The notes: a model not told the origin generated them from the letters alone. Numbered from the stretch's first letter, positions 8,676 to 18,850 are shown. The stretch is DNA of 64,000 nt from JAPLDA01 sp043787975 (GCA_043787975.1 JAYVUK010000032.1:11185-75184); one strand, 5' to 3'. A program made the numbers and translations.

Positions 8676-9950
8676 ATGTTGTATTACCTGTTCATGTATT
8701 TGAAAAAGCAATTTGATTTCCCCGGGGCAGGAGTGTTCCAGTACATTTCATTTCGTGCTGCATGTGCAATTATTTTATCGCTGCTTATCTCGATGGTGTT
8801 TGGAGGAAAAATTATTAAGCATCTCAGGAAGAAACAAATCGGTGAGACCGTTCGCGATCTTGGATTGGAAGGAGAGAAAACAAAACAGGGAACTCCGACC
8901 ATGGGTGGCTTTATTATTCTTTCAGGCATTTTGATTCCGACTCTTTTGTTTGCACGACTACTAAATGTGTATGTCATCATCATGATTGTAACTACCGTCT
9001 GGCTTGGCCTGATCGGTTTCATTGATGATTACATAAAAGTATTTAAGAAAGACAAAGCAGGATTGGCTGGCAAGTTTAAAATTCTCGGACAAGTCGGGTT
9101 GGGATTGATTATCGGCTGCACACTTTATTTCAATCCGAATGTGGTGACGCGGGAGAAAATGTCTTCCTCCGAAGAATTAAAAGTGTCACGCGAAACAAAA
9201 AATGTTGTTGATGACATGCAGAAGAATGCAAACTATTTATTTTCTCCGGAAAATGTCAAGTCAACAAAAACGACTATTCCGTTTTATAAAAACAATGAGT
9301 TTGATTATGCATGGCTGGTTTCCTGGATGGGTGATGGCTATCAAAAATATGCATGGATCATTTTTATTCCGTTTGTCATTTTCTTCATCACGGCTATTTC
9401 CAACGGTGCAAACATCACGGATGGAATTGACGGGTTGGCAACCGGAACATCTGCTATCATAGGAGCTACGCTTGGAGTTCTCGCTTATGTTTCCGGCAAT
9501 GTGGTGTTTGCAAATTATCTCAACATCATGTACATCCCGAATGCCGGTGAACTGGTAATCTTCATTGCAGCTTTTGTGGGAGCGTGTGTCGGATTCCTAT
9601 GGTACAATGCTTACCCGGCACAGGTATTCATGGGTGATACAGGAAGTCTTGCATTGGGAGGAATCATTGCAACGTTCGCGATTGCGATCCGGAAAGAATT
9701 GCTGATACCGATTCTCTGCGGAATATTTATCGTAGAGAACTTATCGGTTGTTCTCCAGGTCAGCTATTTCAAATATCAAAAAAGAAAACGCGGGATTGAA
9801 TATGCACGCGAGCATCGCCTGTTCAGGATGTCACCCTTGCATCATCATTTTCAGAAGAAAGGTTACCATGAATCGAAAATTGTAACTCGGTTTCTCATTG
9901 TCGGAATCATGCTGGCCATTGTCACATTCGTAACATTGAAACTAAGGTAA
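8676..9950 (+). CDS. mraY: phospho-MurNAc-pentapeptide translocase MraY
   Basis: MraY transfers phospho-MurNAc-pentapeptide to undecaprenyl phosphate, making lipid I in the inner membrane. The 424-residue polytopic protein has the family motifs NITDGIDGLA, FMGDTGSLALGG and the C-terminal HHHFQKKG. It is about 60 residues longer than the E. coli enzyme because of an extra hydrophilic segment around residues 155-210, which I recall as usual for Bacteroidota MraY. It overlaps murD by one base (TAATG). Confidence 0.95.
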   Translation: MLYYLFMYLKKQFDFPGAGVFQYISFRAACAIILSLLISMVFGGKIIKHLRKKQIGETVRDLGLEGEKTKQGTPTMGGFIILSGILIPTLLFARLLNVYVIIMIVTTVWLGLIGFIDDYIKVFKKDKAGLAGKFKILGQVGLGLIIGCTLYFNPNVVTREKMSSSEELKVSRETKNVVDDMQKNANYLFSPENVKSTKTTIPFYKNNEFDYAWLVSWMGDGYQKYAWIIFIPFVIFFITAISNGANITDGIDGLATGTSAIIGATLGVLAYVSGNVVFANYLNIMYIPNAGELVIFIAAFVGACVGFLWYNAYPAQVFMGDTGSLALGGIIATFAIAIRKELLIPILCGIFIVENLSVVLQVSYFKYQKRKRGIEYAREHRLFRMSPLHHHFQKKGYHESKIVTRFLIVGIMLAIVTFVTLKLR

Positions 9951-11287
9951 TGGGCAAGCGAATGGTGATACTCGGTGCCGCGGAAAGCGGAGTTGGCGCA
10001 GCAGTGCTTGCTGAGAAAAAAGGATTTGATGTATTCGTGTCCGACAAAGGAAAGATTGAAGAAAAATACAAACGGTTGTTGCAGAAACATGCAATACCAT
10101 TTGAAGAAGAACAACACACGGAAGAAAAAATATTGAATGCGGATGAAGTGATTAAGAGTCCGGGCATTCCTGATAAGGCAGCGATCGTTCAAAAAATAAA
10201 ATCGAAAAATATTCCGGTCATCTCTGAAATTGAATTTGCAGGAAGATTTACAAAAGCAAAGATGATCGGCATTACAGGAACCAATGGCAAGACGACAACC
10301 ACGATGCTTACGCATCATATTTTAGAAAAGGCGGGATTGAATGTCGGGCTGGCAGGAAATATCGGGAAGAGTCTTGCCTTACAGGTTGCGCAGCATGATC
10401 ACGATTATTATGTCATTGAGTTGAGCAGTTTCCAGCTTGATGACATGCGCGAATTTAAATGTGACATCGCCATTCTTACCAACATCACTCCTGATCATCT
10501 CGACCGGTACGATGATGACCTGGAAAAATATGCGCTTTCAAAATTCCGCATCACACAAAATCAAACGGATGAAGACACATTTATCTATTGTGCCGATGAC
10601 GAAATTACGAATCAATACATACACGACATAAAGCTTAATGCACAACAACTTCCTTTCTCCATAAAAAAAAAACTCGAGAAAGGATCCTGGCTTGAAGAAG
10701 ATCAAATCAATATACAAACCAACATAAACCACTACACAATGAACATACACGAATTGGCATTACAAGGGAAACACAATCTCTACAACTCAATGGCGGCAGG
10801 CATTGCAGCACGCGTACTCGATTTGAGAAAAGAAATTGTGAGAGAAAGTCTTTCTGATTTCAGAAGCATCGAACATCGCCTGGAACATGTTTCCATCGTT
10901 CACGGAATTGAGTTCGTGAACGACTCCAAAGCAACCAACATCAATTCAACCTGGTATGCGCTGGAGAGTTTCAACAAACCCGTTGTCCTTATTCTCGGCG
11001 GCGTTGACAAAGGAAATGATTATACGATGCTTCAGGATTTAGTGAAAGAAAAAGTAAAAGCCATTGTTTGCCTGGGTAAAGACAACCGGAAAATTATCAA
11101 AGCGTTCAAAGGAACGGTGGATACAATTGTTGAAGTGCTGTCAGCCGATGAAGCGGTAAAAGCAGGTTATCGTCTCGGCAAGAGCGGTGATGTAGTGCTG
11201 CTTTCACCTGCATGTGCAAGTTTTGATTTGTTCGAGAATTACGAAGATCGCGGACGACAATTTAAGAAAGCAGTAAAAGCATTGTAA
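9950..11287 (+). CDS. murD: UDP-MurNAc-L-alanine:D-glutamate ligase MurD
   Basis: MurD adds D-glutamate, the product of MurI, to UDP-MurNAc-L-Ala in the cytoplasm. The 445-residue protein has an N-terminal nucleotide-binding domain, the Mur ligase P-loop GTNGKTTT at 110-117, and a C-terminal ligase domain with VLILGGVDKGNDY. Its start codon overlaps the mraY stop by one base, indicating coupled translation. A heptamer repeat array fills the gap between it and ftsW. Confidence 0.95.
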   Translation: MGKRMVILGAAESGVGAAVLAEKKGFDVFVSDKGKIEEKYKRLLQKHAIPFEEEQHTEEKILNADEVIKSPGIPDKAAIVQKIKSKNIPVISEIEFAGRFTKAKMIGITGTNGKTTTTMLTHHILEKAGLNVGLAGNIGKSLALQVAQHDHDYYVIELSSFQLDDMREFKCDIAILTNITPDHLDRYDDDLEKYALSKFRITQNQTDEDTFIYCADDEITNQYIHDIKLNAQQLPFSIKKKLEKGSWLEEDQINIQTNINHYTMNIHELALQGKHNLYNSMAAGIAARVLDLRKEIVRESLSDFRSIEHRLEHVSIVHGIEFVNDSKATNINSTWYALESFNKPVVLILGGVDKGNDYTMLQDLVKEKVKAIVCLGKDNRKIIKAFKGTVDTIVEVLSADEAVKAGYRLGKSGDVVLLSPACASFDLFENYEDRGRQFKKAVKAL

Positions 11288-11297
11288 TTGTTTCCAG

Positions 11298-11351
11298 TTT
11301 ACGGTTTACGAGTTGCTCGTAAACTGTAAACCAGAAACCGTAAACCAGAAA
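11298..11351. repeat. heptamer array in the ftsW leader
   Basis: Left part TTTACGG, TTTACGAG; right part CTCGTAAA, CTGTAAA, CCAGAAA, CCGTAAA, CCAGAAA. The 9-base arms at 11304-11312 and 11316-11324 form a hairpin with a 3-base loop. The array ends five bases before the ftsW ATG. Confidence 0.75.
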
Positions 11352-11356
11352 CCGAT

Positions 11357-12520
11357 ATGCATATAACTTGGCTCGATAAATATTTCAGAGGTGACAGAAC
11401 GATCTGGATGATTGTTTTCTTTCTCTCTCTATTCTCTTTGGTTGCTGTGTACAGTTCTACCGGTACGCTTGCATACAAATACAAGAGCGGAAATACAGAG
11501 TATTACCTGATGAAACATTTATTCATTCTCGTATTCGGAATCGGGTTGATGTATGCTGCACATTTGGTGAAGTACACGTATTATTCACGCATTTCTCAAA
11601 TCGCTCTATTGCTCACGATACCGTTGCTCGCTTTAACATTGGTGATGGGAACGAACCTGAATGAAGCAAGCCGCTGGCTTACGTTGCCGGGAATTAATCT
11701 TTCGTTTCAGACTTCCGATCTCGCTAAGCTTGCATTGATCATGTATGTAGCACGTATGTTGTCTAAGAAGCAGGATAATATCAAGGATTTCAAAACGGCA
11801 TTTCTCCCGATTATGATTCCTGTACTCGTTGTTTGCGGATTGATTTTGCCGGCAAACTTTTCTACGGCTGCGGTTTTATTTTCAACCTGTTGTTTCCTCA
11901 TGTTCATCGGAAGGATCAACATGAAATACATTTTGGTTCTCGGGTTAATTGGTATCGTTTGCGTTTCTGCCTTTGTCGGCATTGCATTGATGTCAAAGAG
12001 CCAGGGAAGAGTCGGCACATGGAAAGCACGGATAGAAAATTTTACAAGCGGTAATGACAAGGGAAATTACCAGACGCAGCAGGCGAAGATTGCCATTGCG
12101 ACCGGTGGAATCATTGGAAAATTTCCAGGACACAGTACGCAAAAAAATTTTCTGCCACATCCATATTCTGATTTTATCTACGCTATTATTATAGAAGAAG
12201 AAGGATTGATCGGAGGCGTATTCATTATTTTTCTTTACATATTATTATTTCTGAGAGTCATACGATGTGTCATTCACAGCCCGATGGCATTCGGAACCTT
12301 GCTTGCTGTCGGATGTACGTTCAGCCTTGTTTTCCAGGCGATGATTAACATGGCTGTCGCCGTAAATTTATTTCCGGTTACCGGTCAGCCGTTACCAATG
12401 CTGAGTATGGGAGGAACATCCATTTGGTTTACAAGTCTTGCGATCGGCATTGTGTTGAGCGTAAGCCGCCAGGTTGAGAAAGAGAAAAAAGAAGGAGGAG
12501 CCGAGCTTGCAACGGCGTAG
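11357..12520 (+). CDS. ftsW: septal peptidoglycan glycosyltransferase FtsW (SEDS family)
   Basis: FtsW polymerises septal glycan strands together with FtsI. The 387-residue protein is a polytopic membrane protein of the SEDS family with conserved segments near the C-terminus (FPVTGQPLPMLSMGG and a preceding AVNL) and an interior ASRWL motif. Position between murD and murG is canonical. The start is the ATG directly after the heptamer array. Its 3' end overlaps the preferred murG start by 14 bases. Confidence 0.94.
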   Translation: MHITWLDKYFRGDRTIWMIVFFLSLFSLVAVYSSTGTLAYKYKSGNTEYYLMKHLFILVFGIGLMYAAHLVKYTYYSRISQIALLLTIPLLALTLVMGTNLNEASRWLTLPGINLSFQTSDLAKLALIMYVARMLSKKQDNIKDFKTAFLPIMIPVLVVCGLILPANFSTAAVLFSTCCFLMFIGRINMKYILVLGLIGIVCVSAFVGIALMSKSQGRVGTWKARIENFTSGNDKGNYQTQQAKIAIATGGIIGKFPGHSTQKNFLPHPYSDFIYAIIIEEEGLIGGVFIIFLYILLFLRVIRCVIHSPMAFGTLLAVGCTFSLVFQAMINMAVAVNLFPVTGQPLPMLSMGGTSIWFTSLAIGIVLSVSRQVEKEKKEGGAELATA

Positions 12521-13622
12521 CATCAAAGTGATCATCAGCGGTGGTGGTACGGGCGGACATATATTCCCTGCCATTGCCATTGCGAATGCTTTGAAAGTGA
12601 TAAACAGTGAAAATGAAATCTTGTTTGTAGGAGCGAACGGAAGAATGGAAATGGAAAAAGTTCCCGCAGCAGGATATAAAATAGTAGGATTGGATATAAG
12701 CGGCATTCAACGCAAGCTTACATTGTCAAATTTATTAATACCGTTCAAAGTCTTTTCAAGTGTGATGAAAGCGAAGAAAATTATTAGGGAGTTTCAACCG
12801 GATGTTGCCATCGGAGTTGGCGGTTATGCCAGCGCGCCACTGTTGTATGCGGCTACATCCATGAAAATTCCTTCGTTGATCCAGGAACAGAATTCGTATG
12901 CAGGAATCACGAATAAAATTTTGGCAAAGCGTGTTCAGAAAATTTGTGTTGCCTATGAAGGGATGGAACAATATTTTCCGAAAGAAAGAATTATCATGAC
13001 GGGAAACCCTGTAAGGCAGGATATTCAACGGGTAGAAGGGAAGCGGGAAGAAGCGCTGAAGCATTTTGAATTATCCCCCGATAAAAAAGTAATGCTCGTG
13101 GTAGGAGGAAGTCTCGGTGCAAGAACAATCAACGAAAGCATCGCTGATGGGTTGGGAAAACTGAAAGAGAAAAATATTCAGCTCATCTGGCAAACCGGGA
13201 AAGCATTTTATGAACGGGCAAAATCGCTGACAAAAGATTTTGCACAGGACGGTATCCGGTCATTCGATTTTATTCAGCAAATGGATTTGGCGTATGCTGC
13301 TGCTGATATTGTTGTATCAAGAGCCGGCGCGAGTTCCGTTTCGGAGTTGGCATTGGTGGCGAAGCCATCCATTCTTGTTCCGTCACCGAATGTTGCAGAA
13401 GATCACCAGGCCAAAAATGCGATGGCATTGGTAAATAAAAATGCTGCACTCATAATAAAGGATTCAGAGGCAAAAGAAAAGTTATTCAATGTTTCAATGG
13501 ATTTAATTAGCGATGAAGCAAAACAAAGAGTATTGAAGGAGAATATTTCAAAGCTTGCTTTAAAAAATTCCGCAGAGAAGATAGTGGAAGAAGTTTACGC
13601 GATGCTGGCAATTAAAAATTAA
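12507..13622 (+). CDS. murG: UDP-GlcNAc:lipid I N-acetylglucosaminyltransferase MurG
   Basis: MurG adds GlcNAc to lipid I to give lipid II at the inner face of the membrane. The 371-residue protein begins QRRSIKVIIS and has the GGGTGGH donor-binding motif at 12-18, then GGSLGART and AGASSVSEL in the C-terminal domain. I choose the TTG at 12507 because a rare strong Shine-Dalgarno sequence, GGAGGAG at 12494-12500, sits at the right distance. Alternatives are an upstream TTG at 12474 or a GTG at 12528. All but the GTG overlap the end of ftsW. Confidence 0.93.
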   Translation: MQRRSIKVIISGGGTGGHIFPAIAIANALKVINSENEILFVGANGRMEMEKVPAAGYKIVGLDISGIQRKLTLSNLLIPFKVFSSVMKAKKIIREFQPDVAIGVGGYASAPLLYAATSMKIPSLIQEQNSYAGITNKILAKRVQKICVAYEGMEQYFPKERIIMTGNPVRQDIQRVEGKREEALKHFELSPDKKVMLVVGGSLGARTINESIADGLGKLKEKNIQLIWQTGKAFYERAKSLTKDFAQDGIRSFDFIQQMDLAYAAADIVVSRAGASSVSELALVAKPSILVPSPNVAEDHQAKNAMALVNKNAALIIKDSEAKEKLFNVSMDLISDEAKQRVLKENISKLALKNSAEKIVEEVYAMLAIKN

Positions 13623-13630
13623 GAGAATAA

Positions 13631-13658
13631 CTGTAAACAATAAACAGAAAACTGTAAA
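13631..13658. repeat. heptamer array in the murC leader
   Basis: Four 7-base units, CTGTAAA, CAATAAA, CAGAAAA and CTGTAAA, end seven bases before the murC GTG start. The consensus is shared with the ftsW, emrB and arginase-like gene arrays. Confidence 0.75.
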
Positions 13659-13665
13659 CCGACAC

Positions 13666-15066
13666 GTGAGTTTCGAACACATCCATAACGTCTATTTCAT
13701 CGGTATCGGAGGCATTGGAATGTCTGCATTGGCGCGGTATTTCAAAGCTGAAGGGAAATTTGTTGCAGGCTATGATAAGACTCCTACTGTCCTCACCGAT
13801 GAAATGATTGACGAGGGAATTGAAATTCATTTTGAGGATGATGTTCACAATATCCCGTCTGCTTTACGTCATAAGGATTTAGTGCTTCACAAGTCATTGA
13901 TTGTTTTTACCCCTGCTATTCCAAAAGACAATGCTGAGTTAAATTATTTTATGTCGAACAACTTTGCTGTAAAGAAACGTTCAGAAGTATTGGGAATGAT
14001 TACGAAGAACAATTTTACCATTGCTGTTGCAGGCACACATGGAAAAACGACCACATCTTCCATGATCGCTCACCTGCTGAAAGCTTCCGGGATTGATTGC
14101 ACGGCATTTCTCGGAGGGATTTCAAAAAATTATAATTCCAACCTGTTGCTTTCTAAAGAGAGTTCAGAGAAAAATATTTTTGTTGTGGAAGCGGATGAAT
14201 ATGACCGTTCGTTTCTTACACTGCATCCTGATATTGCCGTAATCACATCCATGGATGCAGATCACCTCGATATTTATGGTGATAAAAAGTTTCTTGAAGA
14301 ATCCTACCGCCTATTTGCACAGCAGGTAAAGCCCGGAGGAAAGCTGATTTACAAAAAAGGTCTTCCGCTGGAAGATCTCGAATTAAACCGTGCGGAGTAT
14401 TCGTTAGCCAATCCGTGCGATTACGCTGCTTCCAATATTGAAATAAAAAATCATCAGTACTATTTTAACTGGAACAACAGCAGCAGTACAATTCCCGGTC
14501 TCTCTTCTGAAATGCCCGGGATGCACAACGTGGAAAATGCAGTGGCTGCCATTGCTGCAGTTCGGCAGTTGGGAATCAGTGATGAAAAAATCTCAACAGC
14601 GTTTCACTCATACACAGGAGTGAAAAGAAGATTTGATTACCAGGTGAAGACGGATAACATGGTTTTCATTGATGATTATGCACATCACCCGGAAGAGCTT
14701 CGTGCTTGCATTTCATCCGTGCGCGAATTGTATCCCGGAAAAAAGATAACAGGCATCTTTCAACCGCATCTGTATTCACGTACGCGCGACTTTGCTGACG
14801 GATTTGCAAAGAGCCTTTCCCTACTCGACTCATTGATCTTGCTTGATATTTATCCTGCACGCGAATTACCCATGGAAGGAATTACTTCCGAAATCATCCT
14901 TGAAAAAGTTTCCATCAAAGACAAAGTTATTTGTCGGGATGAGGATGTTCTGAGCCTCTTGAGTAAACGGAAAATTGAAGTGTTGCTTACGTTGGGAGCC
15001 GGTGACATTGATCAGTTAGTTTCCCCGATAAAAAATCAGTTCATAAAAAATAATCAGCATGTTTAA
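13666..15066 (+). CDS. murC: UDP-MurNAc:L-alanine ligase MurC
   Basis: MurC starts the peptide stem by joining L-alanine to UDP-MurNAc with ATP. The 466-residue protein has the N-terminal UDP-binding glycine motif GIGGIGMSALA at 13-23 and the P-loop GTHGKTTT at 123-130, both specific for MurC-type ligases. The start is a GTG seven bases downstream of a heptamer array. Its 3' end overlaps ftsQ by eight bases. Confidence 0.95.
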   Translation: MSFEHIHNVYFIGIGGIGMSALARYFKAEGKFVAGYDKTPTVLTDEMIDEGIEIHFEDDVHNIPSALRHKDLVLHKSLIVFTPAIPKDNAELNYFMSNNFAVKKRSEVLGMITKNNFTIAVAGTHGKTTTSSMIAHLLKASGIDCTAFLGGISKNYNSNLLLSKESSEKNIFVVEADEYDRSFLTLHPDIAVITSMDADHLDIYGDKKFLEESYRLFAQQVKPGGKLIYKKGLPLEDLELNRAEYSLANPCDYAASNIEIKNHQYYFNWNNSSSTIPGLSSEMPGMHNVENAVAAIAAVRQLGISDEKISTAFHSYTGVKRRFDYQVKTDNMVFIDDYAHHPEELRACISSVRELYPGKKITGIFQPHLYSRTRDFADGFAKSLSLLDSLILLDIYPARELPMEGITSEIILEKVSIKDKVICRDEDVLSLLSKRKIEVLLTLGAGDIDQLVSPIKNQFIKNNQHV

Positions 15067-15901
15067 AAAACTGAAAGACGTGAATTGGAAAAGAATCTTC
15101 CACATCGCAGGCTGGAGTTTAGTGATTGTGTGCTTCTTTATTACCGTAGGGTTCACAGAGAAAAAGCAGCAGGAACTCCTTTGTGGAAAAGTAACTATCC
15201 AAATAAAAAATTCACTCAACCTTGGTTTTGTCGAAGCGAATGATATCCTTCAGACCATCCATGATAAGTTCGGAATGCTAGAGGGAAAACCGTTGCATGC
15301 TATTAACATTTCTTTGTTGGAAAATATAATCAACAACAACCCTTTCGTTTCACGAGCCGAAGTATTTTCAACCATTGATGGAAAGCTCAATATTGAAGTT
15401 GTTCCGCGCAATCCGATTGTACGGATCATGAACAACTCGAATGAAAGTTTTTACATTGACGAAGAGGGAGTATTCATGCCGTTGTCGGAAAAGTATTCAG
15501 CATCAGTGCCGGTTGTGAACGGTTTTATTCCTGATAAAGAGTCATTGCATAAGATCAGGATAGTAGAAGATAAAGAAGTGAACGATACATCTTTTCATCC
15601 GCGTACGATTGAAAAAGTTTACATGCTTGCTGATTACATAAGGCGTCATGAGTTCTGGAATGCGCAGGTCGAACAGGTGTTTGTGAATGAAGAAGGAGAT
15701 TTGGAACTGATTCCGCGGGTGGGAAATCACACCATTGTTTTGGGAGACCTGGGTGGCGGACAGGGATATGAAAGGGAGATGGATGAAAAATTTAATAAGC
15801 TTTTCCTGTTTTACAAAGAAGGATTGAGTAAGCAGGGTTGGGACAAATACAACACGATCAATTTAAAATATAAAGATCAAATCGTCTGCACAAAAAAATA
15901 G
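15059..15901 (+). CDS. ftsQ: cell division protein FtsQ
   Basis: FtsQ is a bitopic divisome scaffold. The 280-residue protein has a short cytoplasmic N-terminus, one membrane helix near residues 14-33, then a periplasmic region matching a POTRA-like domain followed by the beta domain. Sequence is poorly conserved outside the family, but size, topology and position between murC and ftsA agree. It overlaps murC by eight bases and is followed by ftsA after three. Confidence 0.88.
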   Translation: MFKKLKDVNWKRIFHIAGWSLVIVCFFITVGFTEKKQQELLCGKVTIQIKNSLNLGFVEANDILQTIHDKFGMLEGKPLHAINISLLENIINNNPFVSRAEVFSTIDGKLNIEVVPRNPIVRIMNNSNESFYIDEEGVFMPLSEKYSASVPVVNGFIPDKESLHKIRIVEDKEVNDTSFHPRTIEKVYMLADYIRRHEFWNAQVEQVFVNEEGDLELIPRVGNHTIVLGDLGGGQGYEREMDEKFNKLFLFYKEGLSKQGWDKYNTINLKYKDQIVCTKK

Positions 15902-15904
15902 TAA

Positions 15905-17197
15905 ATGGAAAAAAATGAAATCATTGTTGGCCTTGACATCGGAACAACAAAAATCTGTACGATCGTAGGCAAGAAGAACGAGTTCGGCAAAATCGAAATA
16001 CTCGGTCACGGGAAATCTGAATCACTCGGTGTAACACGCGGAGTGGTCAGTAACATTGCGCTGACGATTGATTCCATCAAACGGTCCGTTGAAGAAGCAT
16101 CTGTAAAATCAAATGTGCATGTGGTGAAGGTGTATGTTGGAATTGCAGGACAACATATCAAAAGTCTTCAGCACCGTGGCATGCGTACGCGCAAAACAAT
16201 GGATGATGAAATCAACCAGTCAGACATTGATGCCATTGTGGAAGATATGTTCAAACTGGCCATGCCTCCGGGAGAAGAAATCATTCACGTAATTCCACAG
16301 GAATACATTGTGGACAATGAACAAGGCGTTAAAAATCCGATCGGGATGTCAGGCATGCGACTCGAAGCCAATTGTCATATTATTACAGGACAGGTAACAG
16401 CTGCAAAAAATATTTACAAATGTGTGGACCGCGCTGCGCTTGAAACCGCCGGACTTTTTCTTGAACCGCTCGCAAGTTCAGAAGCCGTCTTAACCGAAGA
16501 AGAAAAAGAAGCAGGTGTTGTGCTGGTGGATATTGGAGGAGGAACTACTGACATCGCTATTTTTCAGGATGGAGTGATTCGTCACACCGCTGTTATTCCT
16601 TTCGGAGGAAATGTTATTACTGAAGATATTAAAGAAGGTTGTACCATTATCAAGAGCCAGGCAGAAACACTGAAAGTAAAATTCGGATCTGCATTGGCGA
16701 GCGAGAACCAGGAAAATGAAATTGTTTCCATTCCTGGATTACGTGGCCGTGAGCCCAAAGAAATCTCTGTGAGAAATCTTGCCAACATCATCCAGGCGAG
16801 AATGGAAGAAATTGTGGAGCATGTATATTACGAAATAAAGAATTCCGGCTACGAGAAAAAATTAATCGCCGGTATTGTCATTACCGGTGGTGGTGCGCAA
16901 CTAAAACACATTGTTCAGTTGGTTGAATTCATCACGGGCATGGATGCGCGCATAGGTTATCCGAACGAACATCTTGCAAAAGGTGCGGATGAATTGATGA
17001 GCCCCATGTATGCGACCGGCGTTGGTTTGGTCATCAAAGGATTCTTTGAACTGGAAAAAGAAAACAGGGTGAAACCTGTTATTGATAACGATAAGCAAAG
17101 GAAAACAGTTTTGCAGAGTACAAAAACAAAAGGCGGCTTCTTCAAAATATTTGAAGACTGGCTGAAAGAAGATGGAGAAGACAAAGAGCTAAAATAA
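15905..17197 (+). CDS. ftsA: cell division protein FtsA
   Basis: FtsA is the actin-like ATPase that tethers FtsZ to the membrane. The 430-residue protein starts with the phosphate-binding VGLDIGTTKICTIVG segment and has the second phosphate motif VLVDIGGGTTD and an adenosine motif near GIVITGGGAQL. The C-terminus, around KGGFFKIFEDWL, is amphipathic and fits the membrane-targeting helix. It is joined to ftsQ by a three-base gap; a 45-base heptamer-rich leader separates it from ftsZ. Confidence 0.95.
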   Translation: MEKNEIIVGLDIGTTKICTIVGKKNEFGKIEILGHGKSESLGVTRGVVSNIALTIDSIKRSVEEASVKSNVHVVKVYVGIAGQHIKSLQHRGMRTRKTMDDEINQSDIDAIVEDMFKLAMPPGEEIIHVIPQEYIVDNEQGVKNPIGMSGMRLEANCHIITGQVTAAKNIYKCVDRAALETAGLFLEPLASSEAVLTEEEKEAGVVLVDIGGGTTDIAIFQDGVIRHTAVIPFGGNVITEDIKEGCTIIKSQAETLKVKFGSALASENQENEIVSIPGLRGREPKEISVRNLANIIQARMEEIVEHVYYEIKNSGYEKKLIAGIVITGGGAQLKHIVQLVEFITGMDARIGYPNEHLAKGADELMSPMYATGVGLVIKGFFELEKENRVKPVIDNDKQRKTVLQSTKTKGGFFKIFEDWLKEDGEDKELK

Positions 17198-17204
17198 ATT
17201 TATT

Positions 17205-17245
17205 CAACATACACCACTCAACAAACAACATAAAAATACAACATG
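17205..17245. repeat. heptamer array running into the ftsZ start codon
   Basis: Units CAACATA, CACCACT, CAACAAA, CAACATA, then a 6-base AAAATA, then CAACATG, whose last three bases are the ftsZ start codon. The ftsA-ftsZ spacer is almost entirely this array. Confidence 0.7.
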
Positions 17246-18766
17246 GAATTCGAACTTCAGAAAGATCAAACATCAATCATCAAGGTTATCGGAGTTGGCG
17301 GTGGCGGAAGCAATGCCGTCAACCACATGTTTCGCCAGGGAATCAAAGGAGTTGATTTCATTGTGTGCAACACCGATGCTCAAGCCCTTGAAATTTCTCC
17401 CGTACCGACTAAGATTCAACTCGGAATGAGTTTGACGGAAGGCCGCGGTGCTGGCTCCATTCCCGAGATCGGGAAAAATGCTGCTATCGAAAACATTGAT
17501 GACATCCGGAAACTTTTAGCCGATACCAAGATGGTGTTCATCACAGCCGGAATGGGCGGAGGTACAGGTACAGGTGCAGCGCCGATCATTGCGCAGACGG
17601 CAAAAGAGATGGGTATTCTCACCGTCGGCATCATCACGGTTCCGTTTGTATTCGAAGGAAAGAAAAGAAAACACCAGGCGGATGAAGGTATTGAGCAATT
17701 AAAAAATAATGTAGATACGATTATCATCATCTGCAATGACAAGTTGCGTGAGATGTATGGCAACCTGAAATTGTCGGAAGCATTTTCTCATGCTGATGAT
17801 ATTCTTACAACAGCAGCAAAAGGAATTGCAGAGATCATCACCGTAACGGGTTACATCAATGTTGATTTTGAAGATGTGAAAACTGCAGTGTCGGATAGTG
17901 GCGTGGCGATCATGGGTTCTGCGGTTGCTGAAGGAGAGAACAGGGCCATCAAAGCGGTGGAACAGGCATTGGCTTCTCCACTCCTGAATGACAACAATAT
18001 TAAAGGTGCACGTTACATATTAATGAATGTTGCTTCCGGAAGTAAAGAAGTGACCATGGATGAAATTGGTTCCATTACAGATTATATCCAGGATGAAGCA
18101 GGATTGACCGCTGATATTATCTGGGGAAATTGCGTGGATGAAACACTTGGAGAAAAAGTAAGTGTGACCATCATCGCTACCGGATTCAAAACACGTGAAG
18201 AACTTGGCAAAGAAGAGAACCGCGTAAAAAAGAATGTGACGGATTTATATGCACCGATGAAAGGCGAAGTAACTTCTGTAAAAAAATCAATAGACCAGGA
18301 GCGTGAAATTCTTGAACCGATGATTCTCAATAAAGAAGAAGAACCGGTTCTGAAACAGGAATCTCCTTCTCAAACAGGGAAAGAAATAATTTTTGAATTT
18401 GAGATGACAGGAAAAAAAGAGAATTTGAATCCGAATCCTGTTGCAGAAGAGAAACCGGTAACAAGGAAGGAAGAAAATCCGTCGGAGATTGAGGAACACA
18501 ATTCGGGAGACACTTCAACGGAAGAACAATTGCGTAAATCGCGCGAGCGCATCATGAAGTTGAAAGAGTTGAGTTACCGAATCGGTAACGCGAATAATTT
18601 AGCCGACATGGAAAAAGAACCGGCTTACAAAAGAAGAAATATCAAGTTAGATACTGTCCCGCATTCAAGCGAATCAAATATTTCGCGCTATACGTTGACC
18701 AATGAAGACGAGAAGAAAACGGAAATACGTCCGAACAATTCGTTTCTTCATGACAATGTAGACTAA
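17243..18766 (+). CDS. ftsZ: cell division GTPase FtsZ
   Basis: FtsZ is the tubulin-like GTPase forming the division ring. The 507-residue protein has the N-terminal GVGGGGSNAVNHM segment at 18-29 and the GTP signature GGGTGTG at 105-111; the T7-loop region contains NVDFEDVK. The globular core ends near residue 320 and is followed by a long, charged, Glu/Lys-rich linker, about 180 residues, then a terminal peptide ending NSFLHDNVD, which I recall as the Bacteroidota form of the C-terminal binding peptide. A rho-independent terminator follows, closing the dcw operon. Confidence 0.96.
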   Translation: MEFELQKDQTSIIKVIGVGGGGSNAVNHMFRQGIKGVDFIVCNTDAQALEISPVPTKIQLGMSLTEGRGAGSIPEIGKNAAIENIDDIRKLLADTKMVFITAGMGGGTGTGAAPIIAQTAKEMGILTVGIITVPFVFEGKKRKHQADEGIEQLKNNVDTIIIICNDKLREMYGNLKLSEAFSHADDILTTAAKGIAEIITVTGYINVDFEDVKTAVSDSGVAIMGSAVAEGENRAIKAVEQALASPLLNDNNIKGARYILMNVASGSKEVTMDEIGSITDYIQDEAGLTADIIWGNCVDETLGEKVSVTIIATGFKTREELGKEENRVKKNVTDLYAPMKGEVTSVKKSIDQEREILEPMILNKEEEPVLKQESPSQTGKEIIFEFEMTGKKENLNPNPVAEEKPVTRKEENPSEIEEHNSGDTSTEEQLRKSRERIMKLKELSYRIGNANNLADMEKEPAYKRRNIKLDTVPHSSESNISRYTLTNEDEKKTEIRPNNSFLHDNVD

Positions 18767-18810
18767 TTGAAGAACAGTGTTGTTTCATGTTGAGTGTTGT
18801 TTATTAAATT

Positions 18811-18843
18811 TGTCCCCGCTGGAGAGTGGGGACATTTTATTTT
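18811..18843 (+). terminator. rho-independent terminator of the dcw operon
   Basis: Arms TGTCCCC (18811-18817) and GGGGACA (18828-18834) flank a short loop and are followed by a T-rich tract. It lies 45 bases after ftsZ. Confidence 0.75.
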
Positions 18844-18850
18844 GAAGTAA